A DNA stretch of 64,000 bases from Skeletonema tropicum. Lineage: Eukaryota; Bacillariophyta; Thalassiosirophyceae; Thalassiosirales; Thalassiosiraceae. Below are positions 1 to 11,308 of the stretch, one piece after another; position 1 is the stretch's first letter; the number at the start of each line of letters is the position of its first letter. The DNA lies in assembly GCA_037178625.1 (NCBI GenBank), contig CM074127.1, positions 2,976,001-3,040,000 of the forward strand, given 5' to 3'. The position numbers and the translations under genes are program-made. The notes beneath the pieces are model-generated. The model saw only the letters and a program-made list of their open reading frames with translations. It had not been told where the DNA came from and did no database searches.

Positions 1-2
1 AA

Positions 3-1064
3 GTTCTGGGTGGTGATTTCACTTTCCTAGGCCAATATGAAGATGAGGGCATCATGGTTATGGTACGTCGACCAGATTGGGAGGATGAGGATAGCTCGTT
101 TGATGAGAGCGACATTCCTCCGGTGAATCCACACCCATTGCAGCCTCCATTTGATGAAGTTGAAGTGCGTGGGGACATTCTTTTGATCAGAGTTGCCGAG
201 ACAGCAGAGGAATTGGATGATGATAATGATGATTATAAGAATGATGATAAGAATGATAATGAAATTGATAAGGAAGAAGAGGAGGAAGAAGAGAAAGCAA
301 GTAATGAACAGGGTGAAGAAGCTTCCGACATGAAACCTGCAGCTGTTGAATCAGAGGAAGGCAATGAGGAAAAGGTAGTTTCTGTTCCAGCCAATGACGA
401 CTTTTTCCTGGACTACAGCATGGAGGAGTACCTCAAATTTGCAAGTCGCACTGACGTCGAAGGGCCACCTATCCTTGAAGAATCTGATGAATCAGCTGAA
501 GAGGAGAACGAAGAGGAAGCAGGTGAATCCAAGGCTGATGGAGACGAAGATGAAGATTATGACCCTGAGGTAGACGAACTCAGTGATGAGGAATTCGACG
601 ATGAAGAACATCAGGTAGGAATGATGAATCTCATTTTAGGGCAGATATTGCGAAAGTTTCATGAAGAGAATGGTCGTGGGCCGGACACATTAGAGCTTCT
701 GGAAATGCGCAAAGCGCTTGCCGATCGGTTAGGAGTAGAAGTTCCGCCAGTGGATGAAGAAGCTTGCGACTGGGATAAAAAGGCTCCAACTCCAAAGAAA
801 GGAGAAACGCCGAAGAAAGTCGTTGTAGCAGAGGAGAGGAATGAATGCGAGACTATTCCTCGAGAGACGAACAACTTGTTTGGGAGTGAAAACGATGAAG
901 AGGCAGCTGAGGAACAGGACGAATCCTCGGGATTGAAACGACCTGTCGAGATGATTTACGGTGAACAAGGTGAAAAAGATGATGGCATTCAGCATCAGAG
1001 CAAGAAAGCAAACTTAGAAGTATGTGAAGAGAGTGGTAAGGAAGGTGCGGAGGTTGCAGCATAA
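3..1064 (+). CDS. Acidic, Glu/Asp-rich protein of unknown function (5' partial)
   Basis: The reading frame is open from the first bases of the window through the first visible ATG at 54, so the gene begins upstream and only its C-terminal about 353 residues are seen. The part before residue 60 looks folded (a stretch with Gly-Phe-Leu-Gly and Met-Val-Met-Val-Arg-Arg followed by a Pro-rich segment). After that come long Asp/Asn/Glu/Lys tracts, several Asp-Glu-rich clusters and a short helical segment near 620-760. Low-complexity acidic composition suggests a nuclear, chaperone-like or scaffolding protein, but no catalytic motif is visible and I do not recognise a family with certainty. It ends with TAA at 1062-1064 and is convergent with the minus-strand gene that follows, 232 bp away. 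Confidence 0.75.
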   Translation, partial: VLGGDFTFLGQYEDEGIMVMVRRPDWEDEDSSFDESDIPPVNPHPLQPPFDEVEVRGDILLIRVAETAEELDDDNDDYKNDDKNDNEIDKEEEEEEEKASNEQGEEASDMKPAAVESEEGNEEKVVSVPANDDFFLDYSMEEYLKFASRTDVEGPPILEESDESAEEENEEEAGESKADGDEDEDYDPEVDELSDEEFDDEEHQVGMMNLILGQILRKFHEENGRGPDTLELLEMRKALADRLGVEVPPVDEEACDWDKKAPTPKKGETPKKVVVAEERNECETIPRETNNLFGSENDEEAAEEQDESSGLKRPVEMIYGEQGEKDDGIQHQSKKANLEVCEESGKEGAEVAA

Positions 1065-1296
1065 GTACGATCTCAATATACACACAATTATGTTAATAAT
1101 ATCATAAATGCATGTCTGAAACAACGGGACTGTTTCTTCCTCAGGAAGATGGTAACAGAAATATAAAGTATGTCTGGTGGGTCCAGTCATATATATCTAA
1201 CAATTGTTGGGTTTGTTGATGCCATATTTATTTGTGTTCAATTTTTATAATAATGTATCTAGATGCGTGATCAAGCTAGCTGATTACCACGAAATC

Positions 1297-2835
1297 TTAG
1301 TATGCGTACTCGCGACCAACAGTCTTCTTCAACTCATTCTCATCAATGCCCTCGTAAGCTTTACCAGCATTATAGCCATGGAACACCTTGGCTGTGATTT
1401 CGACCTGCGCATCTGCGGGAACAAGTTCTTTTGGAATCTCAATTCGGTTCACAATTTCAATGCCAGTGCTAACAATAGCGTTGTACTTCATGTCACTCAT
1501 TGAAATAAAGTTGTGGATCTTTGTCACGCCTAAGAAGTGCAAAGGATCAGGCATCAACGCTTGGAAACGAGTATCTTGCACTCCTGCTACTTGCTCTGTA
1601 CAATTGAAGTAATTCTCGGCTGAATCTCCACCCTCCTGGCGCTTTCGAGTATTGTAAACGAGATACTTAGTAACCTCTCCAAGACTTCTACCCTCTTTGC
1701 GGAAATAAATTACGATTCCACATCCACCCCTTTGAGCAGTTTTGATGCACTCTTCGATAGCATGAGTGAGGTAAGGACGACAAGTGCAAATGTCTGAACC
1801 AAAGACCTGTTTGAGTAGGAAGTCGTGTTGTTAGTAAAACGAGTGCACTTTATCATATCAGTGAAAACATAGTAGTTATAATCAAACTCACGTCAGACCC
1901 ATTGCACTCATCATGAACACGACAAGTAAGCTCGATATCTTCGTCAGGAATTGTGTCAGGATCACCCCAAATGTAGATGGTCAGCCCTCCAATAGGTGGC
2001 AAAAAGATCTTGATATCAGGGCGTGTAATAAGTTCTGGATACATTCCATTTGTCATTCGAAAGATGGACTGATTGTAAATGATGATTATATGATCATATA
2101 GCAAAAAGATGATGATGAGCTCAAATCATAAACAGTAAAAGGACAATGCAAGTAACTGCACACAATATTCACAAAAACATGACTTACCTGTCTCAACATA
2201 GTCTCAGTACAACCAAACCTCCTTGCAATTTCAGGCAAATACCACACAGGCTCAATAGCCGCCTTGCTAACAATACTCTGACCATTTGGCATCAAAATTT
2301 TCCCATCTGGAATCAAGCGTCCAGCTGAAACAGCCTCACGAGTCTCGGGCAAATCAATATGCGCCTTGGTAATCGCAATAGTTGGACGAATATCAAATCC
2401 CTTATTCAAATATGCTCCATACGCATCGGTGGTAAGATGTCCAAAGGGGTCAATTGACGCAACCTTCTTGGGATCCGACCAAGATTTGTGTGGTCCAATT
2501 TGGAACACAGGACGAGTTAACTTGAGATTTGGCACGTAGTCTGGATTGAGTTTCCCGGCCGCAACAGCAAGGCCGGTGTAGATGCAGTACGAGCCAGAGT
2601 GGGCTCCAATTGCATTGCGTTGGGAGGAGTGACGGACTGTGCAAATGATGGGTCCACGGACGAGTGGATCTGGATGCCCCCAGCTGACTGGGATTGGATC
2701 AACGCCAAAGGCATCGGTGTGGGATGTTAGATTGACGTAGTCGAGAGTTGTCATTTCTGGGACAGGAATGCCATCGTCGTCATTCTTGGCCGGTGTGGAG
2801 GTGCGAGGTTTCTTGGATAGAGGAGGAGCACTCAT
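1297..2835 (-). CDS. URC1: GTP cyclohydrolase II family protein, URC1-like
   Basis: Three exons on the minus strand (2835-2188, 2068-1892, 1806-1297) with GT-AG introns encode 444 residues in one unbroken frame. The first exon matches the N-terminal domain that precedes the cyclohydrolase fold in fungal URC1 proteins. Exons 2 and 3 carry the cyclohydrolase II core: the zinc triad Cys-x10-Cys-x-Cys spans the exon 2/3 junction, followed by Gly-Gly-Cys-Gly-Ile-Val-Ile-Tyr and Glu-Gly-Arg-Ser-Leu-Gly. Cyclohydrolase II opens GTP in riboflavin synthesis, but URC1 homologues with this extended N-terminus are required for uracil catabolism in yeasts. The lack of a fused RibB domain favours the URC1 role. 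It is divergent from the ubiquitin shuttle gene, with 389 bp between the starts. Alternative: a true RibA. Confidence 0.85.
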
Positions 2836-3224
2836 GGTTGATGCTTGAGCTCGAGGAAGACGAAGAAATCAATGAAATAGAAACAGGAAGATGTTGCGGT
2901 TGTCAAAATAGATTTATGACAACGGACGATAGCCAAATTGAGCGACAATTCTTGAAGAACGTCATGGTGAAGATCCATCCGATCGATCAATGCTTTTTGT
3001 TCTTTTTTGAAGAGAAGATTCTCATTTGATTGTTCGGGCGGGTGACGTAAAAGAAGCAAGAAGATCTCATCTGGCACTGCCCTTTTAGGAACCTTCATTT
3101 TATCGTCACAACAACTTCCTGTCAAACTTCTTTGCTCTTCGATTTGGATCATGCTACATGATCTAATGAGATAAAGGTACCGTGGACCCATAGTACCATA
3201 TCTTGTGTGCAAATCACCGCCACC

Positions 3225-4554
3225 ATGTCCGTCAAGCTGTATCTATCCCTCACTTCCTCACCATCTTCACCTCGCGTGTCAATCAATGTCCCCCAAGAGG
3301 CAACGGGGGCTGATTTGCGAAAATTATCCTCCGAGGCAACATCCATACCTCTCGCCACAATGAAACTCATCTACAGAGGTCGAGTAATTGCGAATAAGGA
3401 GACTGGTGAAGTTTTGAAGGAGTTTAAATTGGAGAATGATAGTGTCATACATGTCATGGGCAAGCCTGCTGCTTCGGCCGCAGCAGCTGAACCTACCCCC
3501 TCTTCATCATCGACGGCAACTACTACGACAGCCGGAGCTTCAGTTACACCCATTGCTGCTACTGCCGCGACTGCAGCACCAGGCCACCAATAACGATGCC
3601 TCTCCACTGGCATCTGCCTTGATGACTTTGAGAACTTCCAATTCAAATGATGCCTACCGTACAGCACTCACCACTGCGGACAAATTACTGAAGAACATCG
3701 TAAATCATCCCATGGAGGAAAAGTATAGAACTATCAAGAAGTCGAATCCAGCATTCAATAAACGATTGGGTGGAGTGACCGGTGGCGAGGCATTGCTATT
3801 GGCGTCTGGTTTTACAATTGAGACTGTAGATGGGAATCAGGTGTATGTATTACGTCCAAGTGCCCAAGCTTGGCCTAGACTTGTGGCGGCAGGAGAAGAA
3901 GTGGCTTCGAAAGTTGCTGAAATTAATACTCAACCCAGTAACAACTTTGCTTCTGCTGCTGCTCCGCCTATCCCGGCACCAGCACCAAGTAATAATGCTT
4001 TTGGTGGTATGCCTGGAATGGGTGGAATGCCTGGTGGAGGTGATATGAACGCTACAATGCAGCAGATGATGAACGACCCTAACATGATGCAGAATATGAT
4101 GGGAATGATGAACAACCCAATGGTTCAAAATATGATGCGCAACGATCCTCGCTTTGCCAATAATCCCATGGCTCAGCAAGCTTTGGATGAACTTCAGAGA
4201 AATCCTGAAATGATTTCACAAGTGACACAAATGATGAGTGATCCGACTATGAGAGCGAATATGAGCCGAATGATGGAACAACAACAACAGCAGCAATCTG
4301 GAGCTGGAGGAGGAGCAAATCCATTTGGTGGTGGTGGTGGAGGAGGAGGAGGAGGAGGAGCGGACGAGATGCGTAGACAGATGGAGCAGTTTCAAAGAAT
4401 GTCGCAGCAATTTGGTGGTGGTGGTGCAGGTGCTCCATCAGCATCGAATCAAAATGGGAATAATCAAACAAATAATAACAATCAGAGTGATGGTGAAATG
4501 ACTGAAGAGGAAATGATTGCTGAGGCCATCCGACGTTCTCTTGGAGAATCATGA
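3225..4554 (+). CDS. UBL-PUB-STI1-UIM ubiquitin shuttle protein (frame break)
   Basis: The start at 3225 has a strong context (gccaccATG). Residues 1-75 form a ubiquitin-like domain. An Ala/Ser/Thr-rich linker follows, then a PUB/PUG domain (about 3600-3920), a Met/Asn/Gly/Gln-rich region with two STI1-type repeats (about 4010-4270), a Gly-rich tract and a C-terminal ubiquitin-interacting motif (Met-Thr-Glu-Glu-Glu-Met-Ile-Ala-Glu-Ala-Ile-Arg-Arg-Ser). UBL and STI1 are shared with ubiquilin/Dsk2, which deliver ubiquitinated clients to the proteasome. PUB domains bind the C-terminus of p97/Cdc48. The UBL frame ends with TAA at 3591-3593, while the rest lies in the +1 frame, open from before 3436. 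The shift therefore lies within the Ala-rich linker. A 34-bp GT-AG excision at about 3542-3575 would restore the frame but is implausibly short for an intron. Confidence 0.82.
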
Positions 4555-4977
4555 GCATTATTTATTGAGAGTAGTGTTATGATATTGTAATATTGTAAAA
4601 CGTCATGTCTTTTTTTGTCAATTATGTAAGTTCTCTGTAACAAATGTTGCAAGTTGCAAACAACTATGTACAATTTCAGCACGCATGCAAGAGAGCAAAC
4701 TGCACTATGGTACGTATCCGATCAATGTATGAGTCTGTCCAGTATTTATTGAGAAGAGGGTATGAACAACACGCAGGGGACGCACACGACATCTCCTGAA
4801 AATTCAAAAAGCAGACTGACACCAGCAAACGCATGCAAAGAGCAAAGATAAAGAAGCAACCTCAATCAAGCAGTGACGCCTGTTTGAAGTTTTGGAAGCA
4901 GTACTTAATAGCACATAGCACCACAGCTCACAGCCAGCACCCCCGCCACCGCCGGCAATACGTTACAACAGCAGACA
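4555..4977. other. Intergenic region, no gene seen
   Basis: About 420 bp between two co-oriented genes. It should hold the 3' end of the ubiquitin shuttle gene and the promoter and 5' UTR of the next gene. I see no conserved ORF or RNA gene. The stretch just before 4978 is rich in CAC/CAG and CCGCC tracts. Confidence 0.5.
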
Positions 4978-5721
4978 ATGGTGATGATGATGAAGAAAGC
5001 AGCGGTTGGCTTGATGTTTGCCTCTTTGGCACATGTAGGGCAAGGATTTTCCTCTCAATCCGCTTACACCACAAGAAGTAATGTGCGAGGCGAAGCACTC
5101 AACCAATCTGGAAGTGATTCAGGAGGAGAACGAAATCCATACCTCGACCGTCATGCATCTGACTACATTGAAGATTTACGCAACAAACGCTCTGTTGAAA
5201 GCGCATCTTTTAGTGCCAATAATCCACCTGGTGGTTGGGATGTGCCAAATGCGGGGAGCACGGCATCTCAACCACGTTCACGAGGGGTTGATCCGAATGT
5301 TACGGGGCTGGGAGCTTTGGCATCAGGTGTAAGCACACCAATGGACAAGTATCACTATGATGGACCGCGGTCAAGACCGATGCCCAGGGAACCCAGACGT
5401 CCTCCAGGTCCAAATTCCAGATTTAACGATGGTCCTACTTCTAGGTTTCAAGATGGTCAATATGACAGATTTGGACCAATGGAAACTATGTCTGCTCGTG
5501 GTCCATCAATTGATCCGAATGAGATGCGTGCACTACAGGAGGAAGTAGAACGTTTGCGAAAAGAGAATGCACTGCTCAAACGTTCTTGTGGGGATTTACT
5601 CAACAATTTCAATGAACTCTCTAACCGTTTGTTTGATGTAGATGAAAGCCTGAAGAAGGTTGCAAAAGTATTTCCTAGTGAAGAAGAGATGGAAAGTCTA
5701 GAGTGGCTCTTAAAAAAGTGA
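4978..5721 (+). CDS. Secreted or plastid-targeted coiled-coil protein, unknown function
   Basis: A 247-residue single-exon protein. The N-terminus is a signal peptide: Met/Lys start, then a hydrophobic run ending near Ala-His-Val-Gly-Gln-Gly-Phe-Ser-Ser. A phenylalanine just after the cleavage site followed by Ser/Arg-rich sequence resembles diatom plastid presequences, so plastid import is possible. Residues about 25-165 are disordered, rich in Pro, Arg, Gly and Asp, with a short degenerate repeat (Ser-Arg-Phe-Asn/Gln-Asp-Gly). Residues about 178-245 are a predicted coiled coil with Leu heptads, ending Leu-Glu-Trp-Leu-Leu-Lys-Lys. I do not recognise the family. The upstream ATGs at 4987-4991 would shorten the protein by only a few residues. 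Confidence 0.7.
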   Translation: MVMMMKKAAVGLMFASLAHVGQGFSSQSAYTTRSNVRGEALNQSGSDSGGERNPYLDRHASDYIEDLRNKRSVESASFSANNPPGGWDVPNAGSTASQPRSRGVDPNVTGLGALASGVSTPMDKYHYDGPRSRPMPREPRRPPGPNSRFNDGPTSRFQDGQYDRFGPMETMSARGPSIDPNEMRALQEEVERLRKENALLKRSCGDLLNNFNELSNRLFDVDESLKKVAKVFPSEEEMESLEWLLKK

Positions 5722-5867
5722 TGTGATTACTACAAAGGTTCATAGTACTCCATGCTGAGAGCTTGTTGTTCGATGACGTTTCATCTTTAGATAGTACAAA
5801 ACCAAACACGAGCTAATGCTTTTATATGAACTTGCACAACATTCTTTTACATATCTTGTGCCCTGTT

Positions 5868-6942
5868 TCAATTGGGTACAATACTCCACGCTACAGACTC
5901 TCCGGCACGAATTGGTACAAGCTGAGAAAGTCCAAATGCGTAGCGCTTCGGGACAATCCATGCCTTCTTCTCCAATGTGATCTTTTGCTTATTCCTTGGT
6001 AAATTATAATGATCTGCCCCATTAAAGCTACAAAAGGCCTCCAACTTATCCAACGCTCCCATAGATTCGAATGCTTCGGCATACAACTGTATTGCACAGT
6101 GTGCAGTGTAGGCACCTGCACAACCACACGCCGCTTCCTTGACTTCGACTGCATGCGGTGCAGAATCTGTGCCTAGAAAGAATTTGTTTGAACCTGACGT
6201 TGCGGCACGTAAAAGAGCCTCGCGGTGTGACTCCCTTTTTAAGATTGGGAGACAGTAAAAGTGTGGCCTTATCCCACCTACCAACAAAGCATTTCTGTTG
6301 TAAAGGAGATGATGGCATGTAATGCTAGCCTTGACATTGTCCGGTGCGCTCATGACATAGTCGACAGCATCTTTTGTAGAGATGTGCTCCATAACAATCT
6401 TCAATTTCGGCATATCCTTCACCAATGGCTTGATGATCTGCTCAATGAATACAGGCTCCCTGTCAAAGATGTCGATTCCCGGAGTCGACACCTCACTATG
6501 GATACAAAGCACCATGCCAATTTCTTCCATTGCACGAAGAGCAGGATAAGTCTTCTTCACATTCAGTGACGCCGGCATCCGAGTTGGTTGTTGCACCAGC
6601 AGGGTAATATTTGCAGGCCTTGATGTGTCCCGTTGCAAATGCCTTTCTGATCTCATCTGGAGAAGTATTATCGGTAAGATAAAGCGTCATTAGAGGTTCA
6701 AAGGAACCGTGTGGGAGATCATTTGGAAGGCTCGAGAGTATACGCTCGCGGTATGCTAACGCTTTCTCGGTTGTCGTGACAGGAGGTCTCAAGTTGGGCA
6801 TTGCGATGGCCCTTCCAAACTGTTGTGTTGCATGTTCCAAGACATTTGCCGTTGAAGGACCGTCACGGAAATGGTGATGAAAGTCATCGGGCAGAGTGAT
6901 GGTGAGTTTAGTGCCTTCTGGGGCAGGCGTTTGCGATGACAT
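5868..6942 (-). CDS. pyrC: Dihydroorotase, class II (PyrC-like), one-base frame break
   Basis: This enzyme closes carbamoyl-aspartate to dihydroorotate in de novo pyrimidine synthesis. The N-terminal part (from ATG at 6942) carries the metal site His-His-His-Phe-Arg-Asp-Gly and the carboxylated-lysine segment [11 protein letters not shown]. The C-terminal part, in another frame, carries Cys-Ile-His-Ser-Glu-Val, Met-Glu-His-Ile-Ser and Gly-Thr-Asp-Ser-Ala-Pro-His. The two halves join without a gap relative to E. coli PyrC when a single base near 6563-6569 is skipped (the GVT region, coding-strand codons GTC ACT GAA TGT). No splice sites can be placed there. All catalytic residues are retained, so apart from this base the gene looks functional. 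Confidence 0.88.
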
Positions 6943-7361
6943 GGTTCGTTAGTAGAAGTAGTATGGTGATGGGGCGTGCTGCTTCTTATTATATATGTTG
7001 TATGGCAGGATTTTGTGGCATGTCAATTGCCCGCCGCCCGCTGATCGCTCGCTGATCGCTGATGTCCATCATCGAGTAAGTTCGAAATGCTGGGAGTCGC
7101 AGTGAAAGGAGAGAAGTTCTCAGAAGAACTCCAAGATCAAGATCTTCATCGCAAGCTTGCTTGCAGATTGCAGAGATCCTCTCATTGTTGTACTTGTCGT
7201 AGATCATAGAAGGCCCTACATACTCTCCATCAATCTCCACGGACTTGTTGCTGGAAGCTGCAATCCCTCTTCCCTAAATACTCTCTTTCAACCAGACGAC
7301 CACCTCTCCTCCTCTGTTGCTCATATTCTTGAGATAGCATAGTTGCCTCAATAGATAGAAA

Positions 7362-8056
7362 ATGGAGAAGACAAACTACTCGCAACAATCGGGTGGAGGA
7401 AGACGATCGAAAAACATGACGGCAGCCGTTGCACCATCCAACAACCTATTCGAAAAGTTCGAAATGCTTGCCCTTCGTGATAACAAGGCAGCGTCCGCCA
7501 AATCAAAGTCCATGAAGGGTAGCAAAGTTCAAAACGAAACATCGGCATCATCCGCCGCTGTTGATAAATCCAGCGCCACTCGGCCGCCCAAGAAATTGCA
7601 TCGCAACCGTGGAAGGCAAGAAGAAGGGAAAGAAGAAGAATGCCTTGGGTGAGAAGCCAGCCTGCCGTGGTGGTTGAGATCTCCGAAGCTACTGTTGTGC
7701 CATCGCTCAATCGAAAGAGCAGTAGTGCAGGCAAAAACAAGAAGAAGAAGAATTTCAACAAGAAGAAGGAGCCGGTGGCAGCCGCGCAGGATGCTGAGAA
7801 TATCCCTGAAAACATTCATTATGAATACTTTGATGGCATTCATCCCGAGCAATACTACCATGATCTGGGGTACTATTATCAGTACTATGGCTACCAGTAC
7901 TATCAAAACTTTGATTATGGCTATCCTGTGTCCGTGCCTGTGTATGAAAATGAAACGGCGTATCATTACCAGTACGGCAATATGCCCATGGCGATGGCGG
8001 ATCAATCTCATGCGCTCAATATCGACGCACCCACATTTCAGCCTCATCAATACTAG
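7362..8056 (+). CDS. Small Lys- and Tyr-rich protein, unknown function (two frame breaks)
   Basis: The ATG at 7362 opens a protein with an N-terminal Gly/Ser region, a likely short helix (Leu-Phe-Glu-Lys-Phe-Glu-Met-Leu-Ala-Leu-Arg-Asp), Lys/Ser-rich basic tracts and a C-terminus extremely rich in Tyr (about 7845-8000, with runs such as Tyr-Tyr-Tyr-Gln-Tyr-Tyr-Gly). The frame must move by +1 twice within about 45 bp. The first shift lies near 7620-7641 (GAA GAA TGC) and the second near 7663 (GCC TGC C). Between them a third frame reads Ala-Leu-Gly-Glu-Lys-Pro-Ala. I do not recognise a family; basic plus aromatic low-complexity composition suggests RNA binding or condensate formation. It is convergent with the deubiquitinase gene, 144 bp apart. 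Confidence 0.6.
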
Positions 8057-8200
8057 TCTCAAACTCCATGTATGTATTCTCTTTTGCATGAAACAAATCT
8101 CTCTCAACAGAATTTCAAAACAAATAAACGCTGTTCATAGTAATGATCTATTTCCTACAATCATACGAGTAATTTATGATGCATTGTATCAAAACATAAT

Positions 8201-10989
8201 TTAGCGCTTCATCGACTTCCGCTTCTTCTTCTTGAAGGAAGATACTCGGCCTTCGGAATCTTTGTTGGATCTGTAGCCTTTTGCTCGCCCTGCGCTCATA
8301 GTCTGCATATCTCTCTGAATGCGTTGGAAATTGTCACTTGTCTGCTTCATACTCTTGCGCAATTCTTCCTGATTGCTCTTGTCTTTTACCTTCTTCGTCC
8401 TTCCTTCATCGATTGCAGCGTCCCAACGATCAAGATGCATCTTTCTCTTCCTGGATCTCGCTTTTGATTCCATTTCCTTCGCAGCAACATCTCTTAAAGA
8501 ATTTGGTTTATCATCGCTATCCCAGTTACCCACCGTGATATTACCCAGAAGCAAGTTGTCTGCTCCTGATGATAATTTCATGGCTTCTGGTGGCTTCCAT
8601 GCCTTCCTCTTCTTTCCACGAGACAGAATGACTTCGACATTGTTTCCCTTCATCGTTTTCTCTTGCTTGCTTTGTTTCGGAGGTTTTGCAGGGGATGCAA
8701 CCACTTGTTTTGGGGCGAATTTGAGCGACTTTTTGACTTCAGAAAGTGTAGCCCTTTCGGACGATGAATCAGAAGACGACGTGTCAGATGATGAGTTAGA
8801 GTTTGCTTCGTTCAAATGTTTCATTGCCGAAGGCTCACTGCCCGGGGATGGTGGTGGAATCAACCTTGGTTTCTTTCTATTGGGCTCTTCGTTACGGCTG
8901 TTTTGTTTTTCGTCAAGAGGTGGCTCTTTCTTCGCTCCTTTCGAAACGCTTCCTGGCTGCGGCTGCTGCTGCTGTTGCTCTTTCACGCCGTTTCTAGATA
9001 CCTTGTCCATAGAAGGTGGCTGTGGGAACTCTAATTTGACTTCCTTTCTCGTGTAAAACAAAACGTAAGCGTCGCGTTGCTTCAAAACAGTCTTCTCTGA
9101 CACCTCAGTTACAAAAGAGTCGTCCATATGATGCCAAAGTTGTTTGGAGGAAGCTCCTGGCTGTTTCACGTAAGATGTATAGTGACCCGAAGTTGCAGTT
9201 CCACCGACATGAACGATAATGCCAGTGAGTGTATAATCACACACTCGTCCATCACTCAGTGGTAAACTCAACTGTGCAGGAAATTCAATTCTCTTCGATA
9301 TTTTGGATCCTCTACTTCCCATCATGTTCAGTCCCTTGGAGCTGCGATGGAAAAAATGGTTGCTTCCATGGAAACCATCGTTGCCAAATCCAAATCGTTT
9401 TAGATGTATGCATAAAGTGAGAGGAGGTCGGAAGACGCTCAAATGTTTTGTTGGACACACATGCTTCTTACAACCAGAGCACTTCCATTGATTGTTACTG
9501 TCGAGCTTTTCTCTTCTAGTGAACTCTTTAAATGCAGAAGACAGACTATTGATTTGCTTCTTACTAATTTCGAGTGCAAGATCGAGAAAGGGATCGTAAG
9601 TGTTGGATTTGTACCCGCATTTGTTGCATTTTAGCTGACTCCGAAAGTAACCTCCAAATATTCTGTGGACAAACGTAGTCTCGTCCAATCTTGGTATGGG
9701 CAGTTTATCACGCCACCCACTCAAATTAGGATTGATACCAGCTGCAAGCAATTCCCCTTCGTGCATGGCATCCAATAGGTGAACTATTCGTTGCATGAAA
9801 CAATGATGAAGTTGAGGAATGAAAACGTACAGTGTAAGATGAAATGCAGCGCGTCTGTTGTACTTACCTAACAGCTCGTGTGCATCTTCTTGTCTACCCG
9901 CACGGAATCGATGGCCATTGATTTTACAAGATGTGATCGCTTTGAAGATATTTTTTGGGGCAAATGCTTTTGTTTTAGGAGGTTCATTTTTCTCTCTTTG
10001 AGTGATTCCATGTGCAACTCGCAAAAAGCTTCGCATCATCATTGTAATCCGTTGCCCATGTCTCTGAGTTCCGCCATTCTTTGACTCGTAACAGCTAGGA
10101 GGTAGTTCAATAATTGATTGACAAAATGATGGCATATATACTAGACACTTGCAGTGTTGCATTCAAAAAGCAGGTGTTTCCCAAGTTGAGAAGACCTCGA
10201 GGAGGTGCAACTTTTTGTGATCCATTACAATTGTACAGACGATTCAAATCCCATCTGTGAGATAGCTGGACAGATCTTTCATCGCAAAGTACCGTGTTGA
10301 GGCAAGTTAAGCTCCCCATCAGTTGAGTTCGCTCTAGGTCTTCTTCCTACTTTGTCGTTTACTGCATCCTGTACGGAACGGGCCAGTATCATTTTCTCGT
10401 TGCTTTCTTCAGTTTCAGTCGCACCATTTGTTTCCCCATCGTGCTTTAAGTTTGAGTTGGATTTGCTGCTTTCGTTGCATTTTTGTTCAGAGTCTTGCTT
10501 TTTGAGTGCCTTTGATTTCTTTGATGAAACCTCCGTATCATCAGTCTTTGGTTTTGATGCAACTTTAGCTTCTTTAGACTTTGTTTTCTTCTTGGCAGTG
10601 TGACCAAAGATATCATCAATTGATTCATCTACATTGGTTGTTGTGCTCACTTCTAGCTGTTGCATTCCCTCGTTTTGAGACGCCTCATTGTCATTGTCTT
10701 TTTTACTCAATAACTGTTTTTGGCCAGGTAATAGAAAAGGTATCTGTTTGCTTGACGAAGAATTTGTTTGACGGGGGAGCACAAAACGTATATCTTCCTG
10801 CGGTAATACGTTCGCGAATATGGCTTCATCCTTCTCGTCAGGTTCAGATTTTGGACTAGCATCAGAACGATGATATCCGTTCATAGAATGAGGCGATGGT
10901 GTAGATTCTTTGCCATTCTTCTTCTTCTTCCTCTTCTGTTTCTTGCTCTTAGTGAGGCTGCCAAACGCAGATTGATTTGACAGAAACAT
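8201..10989 (-). CDS. Ubiquitin carboxyl-terminal hydrolase, USP36/Ubp10-like (two frame breaks)
   Basis: A cysteine protease that removes ubiquitin from substrates; the basic tails suggest nuclear or nucleolar action. The N-terminal about 230 residues are Lys/Ser-rich and disordered. The USP core starts with the Cys box (Gly-Leu-Leu-Asn-Leu-Gly-Asn-Thr-Cys-Phe-Leu-Asn-Ala-Thr-Leu-Gln). It has Gly-Arg-Gln-Glu-Asp-Ala-His-Glu, two zinc-type Cys-x2-Cys pairs, and the His box Thr-Ser-Gly-His-Tyr-Thr-Ser-Tyr with downstream His-His-Met-Asp-Asp-Ser. The C-terminus is a long basic tail ending in Lys/Arg runs. An 84-bp intron (9867-9784) interrupts the His-Glu-Leu-Leu region. Frame breaks, both +1: at the in-frame TGA 10281-10279 (CGA TGA A), and just after the Cys box near 10141-10153. 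The ATG at 10989 is preferred over the upstream GTG. Confidence 0.88.
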
Positions 10990-11221
10990 TTTCACAGCCG
11001 ACACCTTTCAAAAGGTAGCGGAGCAACAAGCAAACCACCAACGTCGAACGTACAAAGTAGAGCCCCTTTATAACAGATGTAGATTAAGCATTCTAATCTG
11101 TGAATAGGGCGGTAGAAGGGGTGGTAGTACCACCTGTTATCAATGTGATGGACGCCTACCGCTACTGCCGGCGTTTGTGCGCTTTTTTGTGTTGATGGTT
11201 GGCTGTCCACTGTCCAGCGGT

Positions 11222-11308
11222 ATGTTCCGCTTTGTTACGTGTTACGTTGTTACGATACAATATGTTACGTTACAATATGTTACGTTTTACGTTACGTGTG
11301 TTACCGAT
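11222..11308. repeat. Degenerate GTTACGT-type short repeats
   Basis: Roughly eight imperfect copies of a 7-9 bp motif around gttacgt/gttacaatat occur in about 90 bp. The cluster lies between the divergent starts of the deubiquitinase gene (10989, minus) and the mannosyltransferase gene (11437, plus). It could be a simple repeat or a set of transcription-factor sites. TACGTA/TTACGTAA-like cores are bZIP-type motifs, but that assignment is only inference. Confidence 0.45.

Noticed and set aside
3542..3575. 34-bp GT-AG intron in the ubiquitin shuttle gene that would restore the frame
   Set aside because: Much shorter than the other introns here (70-260 bp) and without a branch-point or polypyrimidine tract. 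A frame change is simpler.
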